From: Buddleja alternifolia
Lineage: Eukaryota > Streptophyta > Magnoliopsida > Lamiales > Scrophulariaceae
Direction: 5' to 3'
DNA: 64,000 bases
Assembly (NCBI GenBank): GCA_019426215.1
Contig: CM033404.1
Coordinates: forward strand, 1,984,001 to 2,048,000
Shown here: positions 38,938 to 49,763 of the stretch, piece by piece
How the letters are laid out: every line of letters begins with the position of its first letter
How positions within the stretch are numbered: position 1 is the stretch's first letter
Position numbers and translations under genes: made by a program
Notes under the pieces: model-generated
What the model saw: the letters and a program-made list of their open reading frames with translations, nothing else
Told to the model about the DNA's origin: nothing
Database searches by the model: none

Positions 38938-39063
38938 TCATGAAATGTAGTAAAACCAGTAGAGGAAAACAACAGAGAAAGATTGAACTAAATGGGTCCT
39001 TCGCCTGTATGTAGAATTTATCATACACCCCGAGAGGAACAATTCACTCAGAATTGCAGACAT
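38938..39063 (-). CDS. Sucrose-control conserved-peptide uORF of the bZIP leader
   Basis: A 41-codon ORF in the bZIP leader. It begins MSAILSELFLSGCMINS and ends RRRTHLVQSFSVV then FLYWFYYIS before TGA. The C-terminal block is almost that of the S1 bZIP sucrose-control peptide as I recall it (RRTHLVQSFSVVFLYWFY). High sucrose makes the nascent peptide stall the ribosome and shut off the downstream ORF. An internal Met (CMINS) is also typical. Conservation of peptide rather than DNA is the evidence for function; sucrose response itself is inferred. Confidence 0.95.
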   Translation of the reverse strand: MSAILSELFLSGCMINSTYRRRTHLVQSFSVVFLYWFYYIS

Positions 39064-39097
39064 GAATTTCAAAGATTAAAAACAAGAAATTGATCAT
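39044..39097 (-). CDS. Second uORF, overlapping the sucrose-control uORF
   Basis: A 17-codon frame (MINFLFLIFEIHVCNSE) starts 34 bases upstream of the sucrose-control uORF and ends inside it in another frame. Ribosomes using it would bypass the conserved start. It is probably a leaky-scanning modulator or coincidence. S1 bZIP leaders often carry several uORFs. Confidence 0.4.
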   Translation of the reverse strand: MINFLFLIFEIHVCNSE

Positions 39098-39108
39098 TAA
39101 GATTGGTT

Positions 39109-39147
39109 TTAAATAAAACAACCAAAACCAAGATTAATTTGTAACAT
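39109..39147 (-). CDS. Third, 12-codon uORF in the bZIP leader
   Basis: MLQINLGFGCFI then stop, lying fully upstream of the other two uORFs. No sign of peptide conservation can be judged. It would count among the uORFs only if transcription starts near 39280, as the TATA box suggests. Confidence 0.3.
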   Translation of the reverse strand: MLQINLGFGCFI

Positions 39148-39304
39148 AAAATTAAAATATATGAACACTAATAATAATAATAATAATAATAATACTATAA
39201 AGCCAGAGCTTTAGAACTGGGAACTGAAAAAGAGAGAGTATATATGATGTAAGTAAAGGAGGAGAAGAGAAGAGGAGGGGGAAGTAAAGGTGGTGGTTTG
39301 AGTG

Positions 39305-39313
39305 ATTTTATAG
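39305..39313 (-). promoter_or_regulatory. TATA box of the bZIP gene
   Basis: CTATAAAAT on the minus strand, about 500 bases upstream of the main start codon. Transcription from about 39280 would give a long leader of roughly 470 bases, including a CT-rich stretch (39235-39300) and all three uORFs. Confidence 0.6.
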
Positions 39314-39574
39314 AGCAAAAAAGGAGATGAAAAATTGGAAAAAAAATATGAAAGAGATTAAATATTGGAGTATTTTAAGAGTAAATAATTTAGTTTGGAA
39401 TTTAGTGGTGAGAAAAGTGGTTTAGTGTGGGGTAAAGAGATTGATGGGACATGTGGGGTGGGAGTGGACTGTGGAAGTATCTGCAACCGTCTACATACAG
39501 CTGGGAAGCAACATGGAGATGTTTATAAACACTCTGATTGTGAGAGAAGCATAAAATATGTCTCTCTTGTAATA

Positions 39575-39622
<48 letters not shown>

Positions 39623-42600
39623 TCACTCTGATTGTGAGAGAAGCATAAAATATGTCTCTTTTGTAATAATAATATATATATATATTTATTTATATTGATT
39701 TAGGTTCATGTTAGGGTCGAACTACTAGGTTGTAAGGTCGAATACGAGGTAACCAAAATTTATATGAAGGATCGTACTTTCGAGTTCATAATCGAAATGC
39801 TTATTGACCTCCAAGGTGTATTTAATAATTAATCAGACTCCAGCCCTTCACCTCATTGTGAATGAGGATATTTTTAGATATTTCATGTTGTACGGATAGT
39901 GAGTTGACAAGTGATCTATCTAGATGATGCCAAGTATAGTATACGGACAATCGACCCAACCCCGTCAGTAAAAACATACAGATTTCGTAGTATTTTGTAA
40001 ATATTAAAGTTGTAGGGAGCTTCATTCAATTATTTGAGAGTTCGAATTGCAATATTGTATGAGGGATCGAATTGCAATATTTCCTATTGCTTTATTTAGC
40101 TATATCTTATATATGTGTGTGTGTCTTGAAATAAAAGAAAAAAAATAGAATTGGTATGTTAATTGTGAAATTTAATTTTTAAAGAAATGGAGAAAATGTG
40201 ATGGTATAGAATCATTAAGTACAAAATTGTGAATTTTATGTGATGGCTTTTGTGGGATTTATCAACTGTGTATGAACAGACTTACTTACAGAATCTATCG
40301 CCGATCTTTTAATACTTTTTTGTAGAATTATAATATTTGAATTGTCTATTTATTTTTGATGGATTGTTAAATGTGTATGAAAATGTGTGGTGTATGTGAA
40401 AATACGTGTACTGTGTGAAAATATGTGTGGTGTGTGTGAAAATATGTGTAGTGTGTGTAGTGTATGAAAAAAGTGTGGTGCGAAAATATGTGTACTGTGT
40501 TATTACTATGTATGTGTGTAGAATTTTGGGTCTATAATCCACTCTGGGTCCTGGTTGGGTCCACTTGAACTTATCTAACCCAACCCAACCCAAACCCAAC
40601 CCATATTGAACCCATGAACTTGGACCCATCATGGACCCGACCCACCCATTTGCCACCCCTAGATTGTTTGTTAGGATTGTGATTGATCTTTCCTATATTT
40701 TTTTGGATACACTATCCCAAAAAAAAAATATGTTCATGAAATAATATTTTTTTTTATATATGTATTTAATTTTTATCGAGAAGTATACTCAAAAGTCTTA
40801 ATACATGTACAAAAGTTCTTTCTTCGTGATAAACGACAATTATGTCATTTTTTTCTCGTGAAAAGAAAGATTAAGACCAACAAACAACCCTTCGATGATC
40901 ATGAATAAACTGAGCGAGTCGAGCCGCAACCAAGCAAGAGGATACGAATTATGAGTTATGCCTTTAATTCCTTTGTTCCAAAAAAATAAATTCTAATCAT
41001 TAATATCAAGGGTGTATCATGAAAATGAATAACATTTTTTTCTTTTAGACATCTCATAAAGATTCTATAACAATTGAAATAAAAACAAACACCCAAACAT
41101 GACCGAAAAACTATATTAATGAATTATAAATACAAAGAAATTCAAAAATCAATAGAGAGTCATAGGAAAAATAATTATTATTTCTTTACTCTATCATTAG
41201 GTAAAGATGCACTAAGTATCAAAAAAATTCATTCAATAATGTAATAATTTTGTTCCAGGTACAACAAAAGAAATCCCCTTTTACCAAAACAAAAAAGGAC
41301 AATCACTATTAAGCAATTATTAAGTTTCTTCAAAAGACAAAAGAAGAATGCAAATGTAAAACGTAAGATATGAAAATAGTCATCATCTTAATCACGCTAA
41401 AACGACAGCGAGTGATGCCGAAACGACGTCGCGTGTTGTTTCTGCGAAATGATTGGGGAGAAATTCGTGACGCTGTAAAATTAATTGCGTCGGTGGGACC
41501 CGTAAAGGGCGGCCGGGGGCCCTGATTATTGCATCTATAAATTGTCTTAAATGGCCCCCGGCGAGAACAACGATTGATGAGTGCTTAAAGTACGAGGTTA
41601 GGTGGGCAGAATTGTAATTTCGCACAGACAAGGAGATTCCATCTGTGAGCCTGTGCAGGGAGGATATTTTAGTGGGTCACTATGTTGTGGCGGTAGTTGG
41701 TTGGAGTATGGTACACTTGCCACTTGGTACTAAATTATTTATTTATTTTTGGGTTTATACTAAGATTTCTCCAATCAGACGCTGAAAATTAATCTTTTCT
41801 AGGTGTAGAGATTGTCGAAGTGGATTTTGCCTCTCCCAACAAAGCCTTTTCCATAAATACGGTTAGAGATTGAACCTTGAGTATCATGCTTAAGGAACTC
41901 AATTATCTACTAACTATGCTGTACCTTATTGGTGGTCCTAAACTATTTGATTGTACCTTTTTAAATATTTTTTTTCTTTTGAAAAGTATTTATTTAATTT
42001 ATACATCAGTTTCAAGGGTTTTCTTGTGACAATCAATTAAATTCGAAAAAATATTTTAAATATAAATGCTTATTTCATCTAAAAACAACATGATAAGATT
42101 TTAATATTTAGCATATTTCCTATAAAAATTATAAATTTAGATTACAGGCGCGTAAGAACTGAGCTGATTTTAATATTTTTTCTAGGTCCGGCACAATATA
42201 TTGAGCTCGAGCCCAATGAACTTGATAAAATTTGAGCTCATATGACAGGAAAATAGCTCGAATTCGAGCTCACGTACTATTTATTAATAAAAGATGTTAA
42301 TTATGAAACTTGCAAGCTCATGAAAACAAACATCGAATTCCAGTTCGAGCACTATTTCGAGGTATTATAAAAAATGTTAGTCATTAGGCTCACAAGTAAG
42401 CCCGACTTTGTTTGCATCCCAAATGAATAGTGTGATCGACTTTTAAGCTAAACTTTTTGTAGACCAAGCAAAGGCCGAATACCGGATCTTATGATGAGCC
42501 CAGGCCCAATTTCCGGTTTCCCTTTTAACCTGCAACCCATTTTTTGGGCTTGAATTGACTTGAGAAGTTTCCACTATAATTCTCGAGTCTTTTTGAAAAG

Positions 42601-43509
42601 ATGACACCTCAAAAGTAATGGATTTGATCTAAATTAGGGCCCAATGTAAATTGCAGTCGGATCATAATCAACTTTTTAAGGGGTACATTTCTATTTGAAA
42701 AAACAATCAAACTATTCGATACTCGACTTGTTATCGATCGTTAAGTACTCGTTAAATCCAGTTTCTTAATATACAAATGAAGCTTGATTTTTTTTTTGAT
42801 TAGTTGTGGAGTTCGACTCGATTAGTACAATGTAATAAAATATGTGGGGGGAAATTAAATTATTCGGCCTCGATTTGCGTTCGATTTAATTAAATTTTGT
42901 TTGATATCAGATCGATTAACAATCAAACAAAGTTCAAAGACACATTTTAAAATTCGGTAATAATTCAAACAAGATTGAATAATACATTATTAAGCTCAAC
43001 TTAATTCTTTTACAACCTTAGACGCTTATTATGACTCATTATGAAACCCTCCATTTGACGTCTTGCAAAGATTATTTTTTCCTATAAGGAAGTTCATAAA
43101 TCAATTTATTATCTCCAACTAAGTTAAGATGTTTTACCCGGGTACATGGGTCATGTCTCAATATAGCGCGTCATTTCAGTAGTTTGTTTTGGAGCTCTAA
43201 TAGTCTAAGTTTATAACAAACTCATGTGCATAATATGCATTTTTTGGTCAAAACATAATAATTTTGTGGACGATGAATTATATGTGGATTCACCATGTAA
43301 TATAATTTTGTATTGAAATTTGAAGTTTCGAGACTCATAAAATATCACTTCTGCATGTCATCTCCATAGTCATAAACACAAAGTGATAACTATCCAAGTA
43401 TAACAATACTGAATGCTAGTAAAAGAAATAAATGAAAATGAATAGCTTCAATGGAGTTAAATGATTAAATTCGACTGTATCTATTTAGGGGGTTTGAGTA
43501 GTTGGTCAT
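39314..43509. other. Gene-poor spacer with microsatellites and TE ends
   Basis: No gene recognised. A 95-bp-offset direct repeat (ACTCTGATTGTGAGAGAAGC at 39531 and 39625) encloses a long (AT)n. A GTGTGAAAATATGTGTG-type minisatellite lies at about 40375-40500. Text rich in AACCCAACCC ending CCACCCCTAG (about 40555-40660) looks like the end of a hAT-like element. Degenerate GAGCTCGA repeats occur at 42190-42400. Confidence 0.45.
41385..41645. other. Isolated GC-rich patch of unknown nature
   Basis: About 260 bp, much richer in G+C than its surroundings. A 9-bp inverted pair CCGGGGGCC / GGCCCCCGG (about 41512-41575) encloses some 45 bases. It is open in more than one frame (79 codons on the minus strand, 36 on the plus), but neither peptide resembles a family I know. 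It may be a relic promoter, gene fragment or TE piece. Confidence 0.35.
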
Positions 43510-44218
43510 TAGGGGTGTACATAAACCCTGCACAACCCGCTCGACCCGCTCAAACTACCCGAAAATCGCCGGTTTGAAATTATTAAAAAATTGTGGTGGG
43601 TTGAAAAAATTGCAACCCGCCACTTTCGGGTCGGGTGGTGGGTTTAATAATTGTAACCCGCCTAACCAGCCACCCGACCGCTAATTGTATATGTCATGAG
43701 TGTGTGTATATATACGCTTAAAACTATATATGCATATATATAAACTCTAATAAGAGTAGTTTTATTCATATCTATGTAAAACACTTTATTTTTAATTTGA
43801 GTAAACAGGAAAATTGTTTTTACTTGATTTGGACGGAGATTTTGATGTATATTTTTATAATAAACTTATAAAATAATTGAGTTTTATTAATATTTTAAAG
43901 TTTACAATTCATGATAAATATGATTTTAATTTAATAACACCACTTATTTTTGTATTTCTCACCAACTCGATTTTTTTTAATTAAATGTACAAGTATGTTA
44001 TTTAGTTTCTTACTTATTAGTTGAAACTAAAAGTAACATAATTATAATTCGATAACCCGCCAAACCGCCCGCTAAATACATTAAACCCGACCGACCCGAA
44101 TCGCTTGATTTGAAAAGATAATTATGCAATTTCAATTTGTTATTTTGTTAACCGCATACATCAAGTTGGGTTTAATTTTTTCCATAAAACCGCTCGAACC
44201 CGACCGCATACACCCCCA
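43510..44218. mobile_element. Complete non-autonomous hAT-like element
   Basis: The 709-bp element starts TAGGGGTGTACA and ends TACACCCCCA. The flanks TTGGTCAT (43502-43509) and TTTGTCAT (44219-44226) agree at 7 of 8 bases, an aged 8-bp target duplication typical of hAT. Sub-terminal regions are full of ACCCGCC/GGCGGGTT repeats. The middle is AT-rich with no transposase frame. Same family as 28706-29480, opposite orientation. Confidence 0.85.
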
Positions 44219-46375
44219 TTTGTCATTACCTTCAAAAAAAGAGTAGTTGGTCTTTGAACATGCTTTTAAGACCCAATTGGAGTCATATTTACAAAAGCAC
44301 CTTTATTTTAATCTAAATTTATCCTCACTCAATTATTTATGACAATGTATTGGCATAAAAAAGTAATCGTTCACTATATTCTATACAAAACATCAATATA
44401 TTCGCTTTTCACTTTCTTGGAACATGTGTAATCTACTCATTTATAAGATCAAATTAGATGTACTCCCGTGCCAAGACATGGGATACTATATGAGAAAATA
44501 TTAAAAAACAAGTTTGTCCATTACATAATTTATCTATAATCTACAAAAAAAAAATTAAAAACAAAAAAAATGATTCAATTTTATTATTGAATATTTTTTT
44601 TATATGAGCGTTAAATCATATTTATCTGGTTTAAAAAATAACAATACCTTATTGACAATTAACTATATAGGGTATTTTAGTAAAAAAAATTTAAAATTAT
44701 ATTGATAACTAATTACCTTATCTTGATTCTAAATTTGACTACATTTAGGGTGAACAGGCCAAGTTGAAGTTGTAAAAGTTTATCAAACAAAAAGTATATG
44801 AAGAAGTAAGTGAAAAAGTTCAAAGTCTCTCAAATACATTAGCAAAAAGAAAAATAGGTAAAACATATAAGATATATTACAATATTGAAAAGTACGTGAA
44901 TTTTATTTTTAAGAAATGTATGTCCAAGGATATTCTTTAAGAATACAAAAAACAAAAGAGAAAATATTAAAAAACATGCAAAAGTTAAACTAACAGAACA
45001 GTCTAAAACAAATGAAGAGAGACCCTATCACTTTATCCAATTTTATTTGGTCAAAATGAAGTAAACAAACAACAAAATTGATGAATGATCAAATAATATT
45101 TAAAGAAAAAATTATGAACAATTAAAGCAAAAGTAAAATAAGTTCGAGGAGTAGAAACGATCATAATAAGAAATGAATATACGAAAAATTGGGTTAATTA
45201 ATCTCATATTAATTACTAAAAAAACTTTGCAAACAAATAAGAATTATAATGACTGGAAATTTGTGCGGTTGAATATTTGAGGAATCTTCTCACATCAATT
45301 AATAGAAGAATCAAACGAAACAAATAAAATTTGATGAAAAATTAGAAAATCATCAAAAAAAGAAAATTGCAAATCGAAAAAAAGTATAAAATCAAATAAA
45401 CTACTGAAATAGTGGTAACATTGGGACAATAGAAAAATTAATTAAGGCAGCGAAAAGCAGTATGAAATGTAGATACAAAAACGAACGAATAAACTTGAAT
45501 GTAATATAATATGTTATAGAGATCGAAAAAATTATTGTGCATTGCAAATGCTAATACTTCAATATAATAATAAACTGATGCCGACTTTGATAAGTGAAAA
45601 AAAGTGGTTTTGTTTAGAAAAGAAGATAATAAAGTCAAATTCGTGTAGAGTAGAAATATTTGGGAAAAGTAAAGATATTTTTTTATGAATATATCTCAAC
45701 TTTAAACATAAAATACCACTTGAAGAAGAAAAAAATATACATCTGACAATGTTCAATGTTTTTGAAATTTAATTATGAAAATGCTAAATAACTAAACACA
45801 ACCCAATTTCACGTGTATCGACTTCTCTGTTTTCCCCTCAATCAACAAATGACAGAATACTTTTTGAAGAACCAAAAGATGGAATTGGACTACTTATTGT
45901 ATCAGATAAGAACTTGCTTAACCAAATCCTACATATGAAAGCAGGAAATAAAAACCTGACAAAGCAGTAGACACAACGTATATAGACATGCACACATAGT
46001 GAAGCTATGGTAATCATAATACGAATAGCAAATACAAACTATACAATGATATGTTGTATTATATAAATATAACAATACGAAATATGAATAATATGAAACC
46101 TAAGAAGAAACCACGAATTCTGTCTTAGAAGTCCTTGGTATCTTAATAGCTTGTCTCTATGTCGGTATCACCTAATAAAAACGAAACTTAGATTAGTAAA
46201 TAAAGAATGAAAATTCATTTCAAAGAAAAAATATTATTTTTTATTTAAGGTCCATTAAAACACAAAATAGACTAAGTGCTCCACTTTTTATTGCAAGGCT
46301 AAATGGAAGAAGGTAGATTTCTCACTTCCGAACTCAAAATAGAGAAGAAAATGGTGAAAGTAAATTTTAAAAAAT

Positions 46376-46567
46376 AAATATATTGATGATAACCTACTAT
46401 CAACAATCTCACCTGAATACGTTGAACGATTTGCAGCGAAACTGACATTAAAGACTATAGTTAAAGATGACGGGTTAGTTTATATTCAGGATAATTGTGC
46501 AGCAATCATTCAAAAATTAATTGTGCAGGATCATAATTTCTTATCTATTATAAATAGTATCCACTAA
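46376..46567 (+). pseudogene. Unidentified open stretch, possible exon relic
   Basis: In AT-rich DNA, one frame stays open for about 63 codons and reads like protein, for example SPEYVERFAAKLTLKTIV then KDDGLVYIQDN, ending NSIH-stop. It has no ATG and no matching splice partner that I can find. It could be a gene fragment captured by a transposon or a chance frame. I do not recognise the family. Confidence 0.25.
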
Positions 46568-49085
46568 AAAATACAATTACACAGTTGCCTTTTTAGTCTC
46601 ATTTAAAGGGCATTCTCACTAATCCAAATCTTACTAATGGTTACAATATATGCAAATAATTAAATAAAAAACACGAATCGTGCAAAGGAAATTGCATCAA
46701 GCCACACTTGCAGAAGTTAGTTGCTTGTGAAGGTTTCAAAATTGTAAGTCTTAAGTCTTTTTATGGAAGATGTAGATGTATTAACATTTGATAATTTTTA
46801 ATTTGAAAAGAGCTTCCACTTAGCCATGAATATAAGAACAGACTCATTTGAATTATTGATTCCTGCTTAAAGATACAATTGCTAATCTAATCGGGATATG
46901 GTTATGGTTATTATCCAAATACAAATAGTTATTTTGAATTGACCAATTAAAACTTTTCATTAGAATTAAAAAATACAAAATTTAAATTTTGAATAAAGGC
47001 ATATGTTTTAAAAAAGAAATTCTATTAGTTAGTCTAACTTTATCCAAAAAATATATTGAGATTGTTAATATATTTGGATAAAGATTAATATTTTTTAAAA
47101 AAAGTTTAATAGATATGTAAATATTTAATTTTGCGGCAAAATTGAACTCAATTAAATTATCCACGTATGCAGATGATCTCAAAGATAATATTTTATTATA
47201 TATAGATATATACACATATACAGGTCATATATATATATACACACATGTAAGTTACAAGATAATATTTTTGTGGGTATGGTAGGTAATGATTAATGAATAT
47301 AGTCTCATAATTATTGATAAAGTCAGCTGTGTAAAATGGTCAAAAATAAATAAAGATAAGAAATGAGCATGGGCAGCTGGAGAAGTTGGCAACCTAACTA
47401 TTTAATTTAATAATCATCTTGATTTTGTCTTCCCATTCAACTTCTTCGTTCAAGTCACCGGTCAATTTATACTTGTGTATAAATAACTCTAATTGTAATG
47501 ATTAGGTACTAAACCAAATGAAGACTTTTTTTTTTGGTAAGCAAACCAAATGAAGACTTAATGAGATATGTTTTGGTGTAATTAAATATTTAAATATCTG
47601 GATATTTATATCTCATCCTTTTAAATTACACAAACATTCCCTATATACCCTTTAGCTTTACTTTAGAGATACTAAGTTATGATTAAGATAATTTACGTTA
47701 ATTGCACTACAAGAAGCAGCCAATATTATTTCTTCAAAGTGAGATGTGGCTAAGTTTACTCATCAGATTATTAACATTTGCATAACACCAACTTTTACAT
47801 ATTTAAGTAATTATAAGAAATACTTTACGATAGTCTGTCCAACGATCGAACATATTTTATATACGTACTTACATCTATGTAGGCGATATGTAGGGACCAT
47901 AAATAGTGAATATATCTACACTATTTATAAATATCAGCACCCTACGACAACTACTGGCATGTTTAATTAAAATGACTCTTTTAAAGTCAATTAGGAAGAC
48001 AACATCCAAATTAAGCAAAGAATCACAATCAATGGTAATATTATCCACTTATCTCTTATCTCTTTATTTCACGCTTTCCCTCTTTCATTCAATCATTTTC
48101 ACTCACTATTCTTTATCTTCTCTCTTATCACGGCATTCTTTCTCATATTTTTTCATCCAACTATATTCTTTCATTATAAATACAAATACTTCCCAAAAAT
48201 CATTAATTCAAATACGATATTGTAATATTTTTAAAAGAGGTTTCACACAAAAAAAATCACCTAAAAAATTTAAGCACACACATAATATGAATGTTTCAAC
48301 GTTGCTAGTAAACATTGTGACACCTAATCTTAGATACAATTTCTTTTTCTTTATTCGAATGAGGAAAGCTCCAAAGCAAATCATTAAAAATCTTAAATAT
48401 ATCAACTATTAATTAAATACTATCAATAGTGTTATATAAAAGCACACAACCATGTATAGTAAATTAATGTATAAACTTAGACTATTACAAAGGTTTGAAT
48501 CTAAAACATCTTAATTATAATTTTTGGAATATTCTCAATGAAATTGGTTTAAAATTTTAGTGACCCATGTATATAACGTAGTTACCTTCATTTTACCTGA
48601 GTAATTCTCAATGAAATTGGTTTCAATTTTTTTCCTTTTATAATACAATGAGAAGGAGAACCCTAACTATCTATTCCGACAGATCCGAGTTTATAGTCGT
48701 TTGTCTGAGTAAGGCCTCGCAGATCTTGTTTCAAAATATTACACAGATTGCATGACAACAAAAGTTCGCTCAAAACCCTTCTTTGCTAATCCGTTTGCTG
48801 CACGGTTGGCTTTTGTTTCAAATTTTAACGTCTAAACTAGGCTCACTTAATTTTGGGAACTTATGTTTATTTTTCACTTACTCCAAACAAAAAGAATCTA
48901 TTGGAGGGTTGAATTTTACTCTCCTTTTCTTATGGTAATTTTCTTGAGTTTTTAAAATTCTAAAAGTATACATATTTTATAAACCTGTTTTTTTTTTTTT
49001 CCTCTTTTCAGAAACATAATTCTAAAGCATCATGCGTATTATCATCATTTATCAAAAAAAAAAAAAAAAGATCATGCGTAATTAT

Positions 49086-49091
49086 CACGTG
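49086..49091 (+). promoter_or_regulatory. G-box (CACGTG) upstream of the plus-strand SEC14 gene
   Basis: The palindrome CACGTG lies about 220 bases before the CT-rich leader of the SEC14-like gene. It is a potential bZIP/bHLH site. The inference rests on motif and position alone. Confidence 0.3.
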
Positions 49092-49129
49092 CCCAATCAT
49101 GCGTATTATCAACTCTCGCAGACTCCAAC

Positions 49130-49585
49130 TTTAATTGTACACAACTGTACAAAAATCACGGCACCGTCGGCGTATCCTATCATTACTTAATCACTATTCA
49201 AAACCCTTTTGGCATTTTGCTCCACCCACCGTCGGCAAAATTCCTCTTTTCGTCCTCTCCTCCTGCCACTTGTACTCGGTCCCACACGCCTCTCGCATTT
49301 TAATCCTTACTTCTCTTTCTCTCTCCTCACTCCGTCTCTCTCTCTCTGAAATCGCCGCCGCTCAGCTCAATTATCCGGCGATACGTACAGTCATACACGT
49401 ATTTATTTCTTTGCATATTTATGTAATTTAGACTTTTATTTCCTCAAACTTTATTACACCTGCCGTTGCGGATTTTGATGTTTTTGTAACCGTTTGATTA
49501 AATTCTTGCTCCTGGCCTGTTGTTTTACAGGTTTTATTTCACTCCAAACGAGCTCTTAAATCGTGAGTTCTCGATCTGGCAATTG

Positions 49586-49624
<39 letters not shown>

Positions 49625-49763
49625 GTGTGTGGCTATTTTTTGCTTATTTATCTGAAATATAATTTTATTTTTTTTACTGTACGGACAGTTGGTGATGCTT
49701 GATTGATTGATCAGTTTAAGCTTCGATCGTCAAGAATTGTTCGTTGGTGATCGAAAATTGTGA
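49130..49763 (+). other. Promoter and leader of SEC14-like gene A
   Basis: A CT-rich stretch (49310-49345, CTCTCTC repeats) followed by GAAATCGCCGCCGCTCAGC looks like a plant 5' leader. The start codon is at 49764, and an (AT)n run at 49589-49620 suggests one or more introns within the leader. Exact boundaries cannot be set without transcripts. Confidence 0.45.

Larger units (their letters stand above)
44227..49129. other. AT-rich gene-poor spacer
   Basis: Very AT-rich with long A/T tracts; no gene seen. A reading frame without ATG remains open at about 46376-46567. A CACTACAAG motif at 47705 and an inverted pair around GTAGGG..CCCTAC (47880-47945) hint at decayed transposons. A near-repeated text ATCATGCGTA-TTATCA at 49029-49110 precedes the SEC14 gene. 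Confidence 0.45.

Noticed and set aside
40375..40500. Regular GTGTGAAAATATGTG repeats, checked as a CRISPR-like array
   Set aside because: A simple minisatellite without unique spacers in a plant nuclear genome.
47705..47713. CACTACAAG motif suggesting a CACTA transposon end
   Set aside because: No inverted TTCTTGTAGTG partner within a reasonable distance and no 3-bp TSD found.
47906..48412. 168-codon plus-strand ORF, the longest unassigned frame
   Set aside because: Low-complexity Ser/Phe/Ile/Lys-rich translation of AT-rich DNA, no domain, no plausible promoter or splice context.
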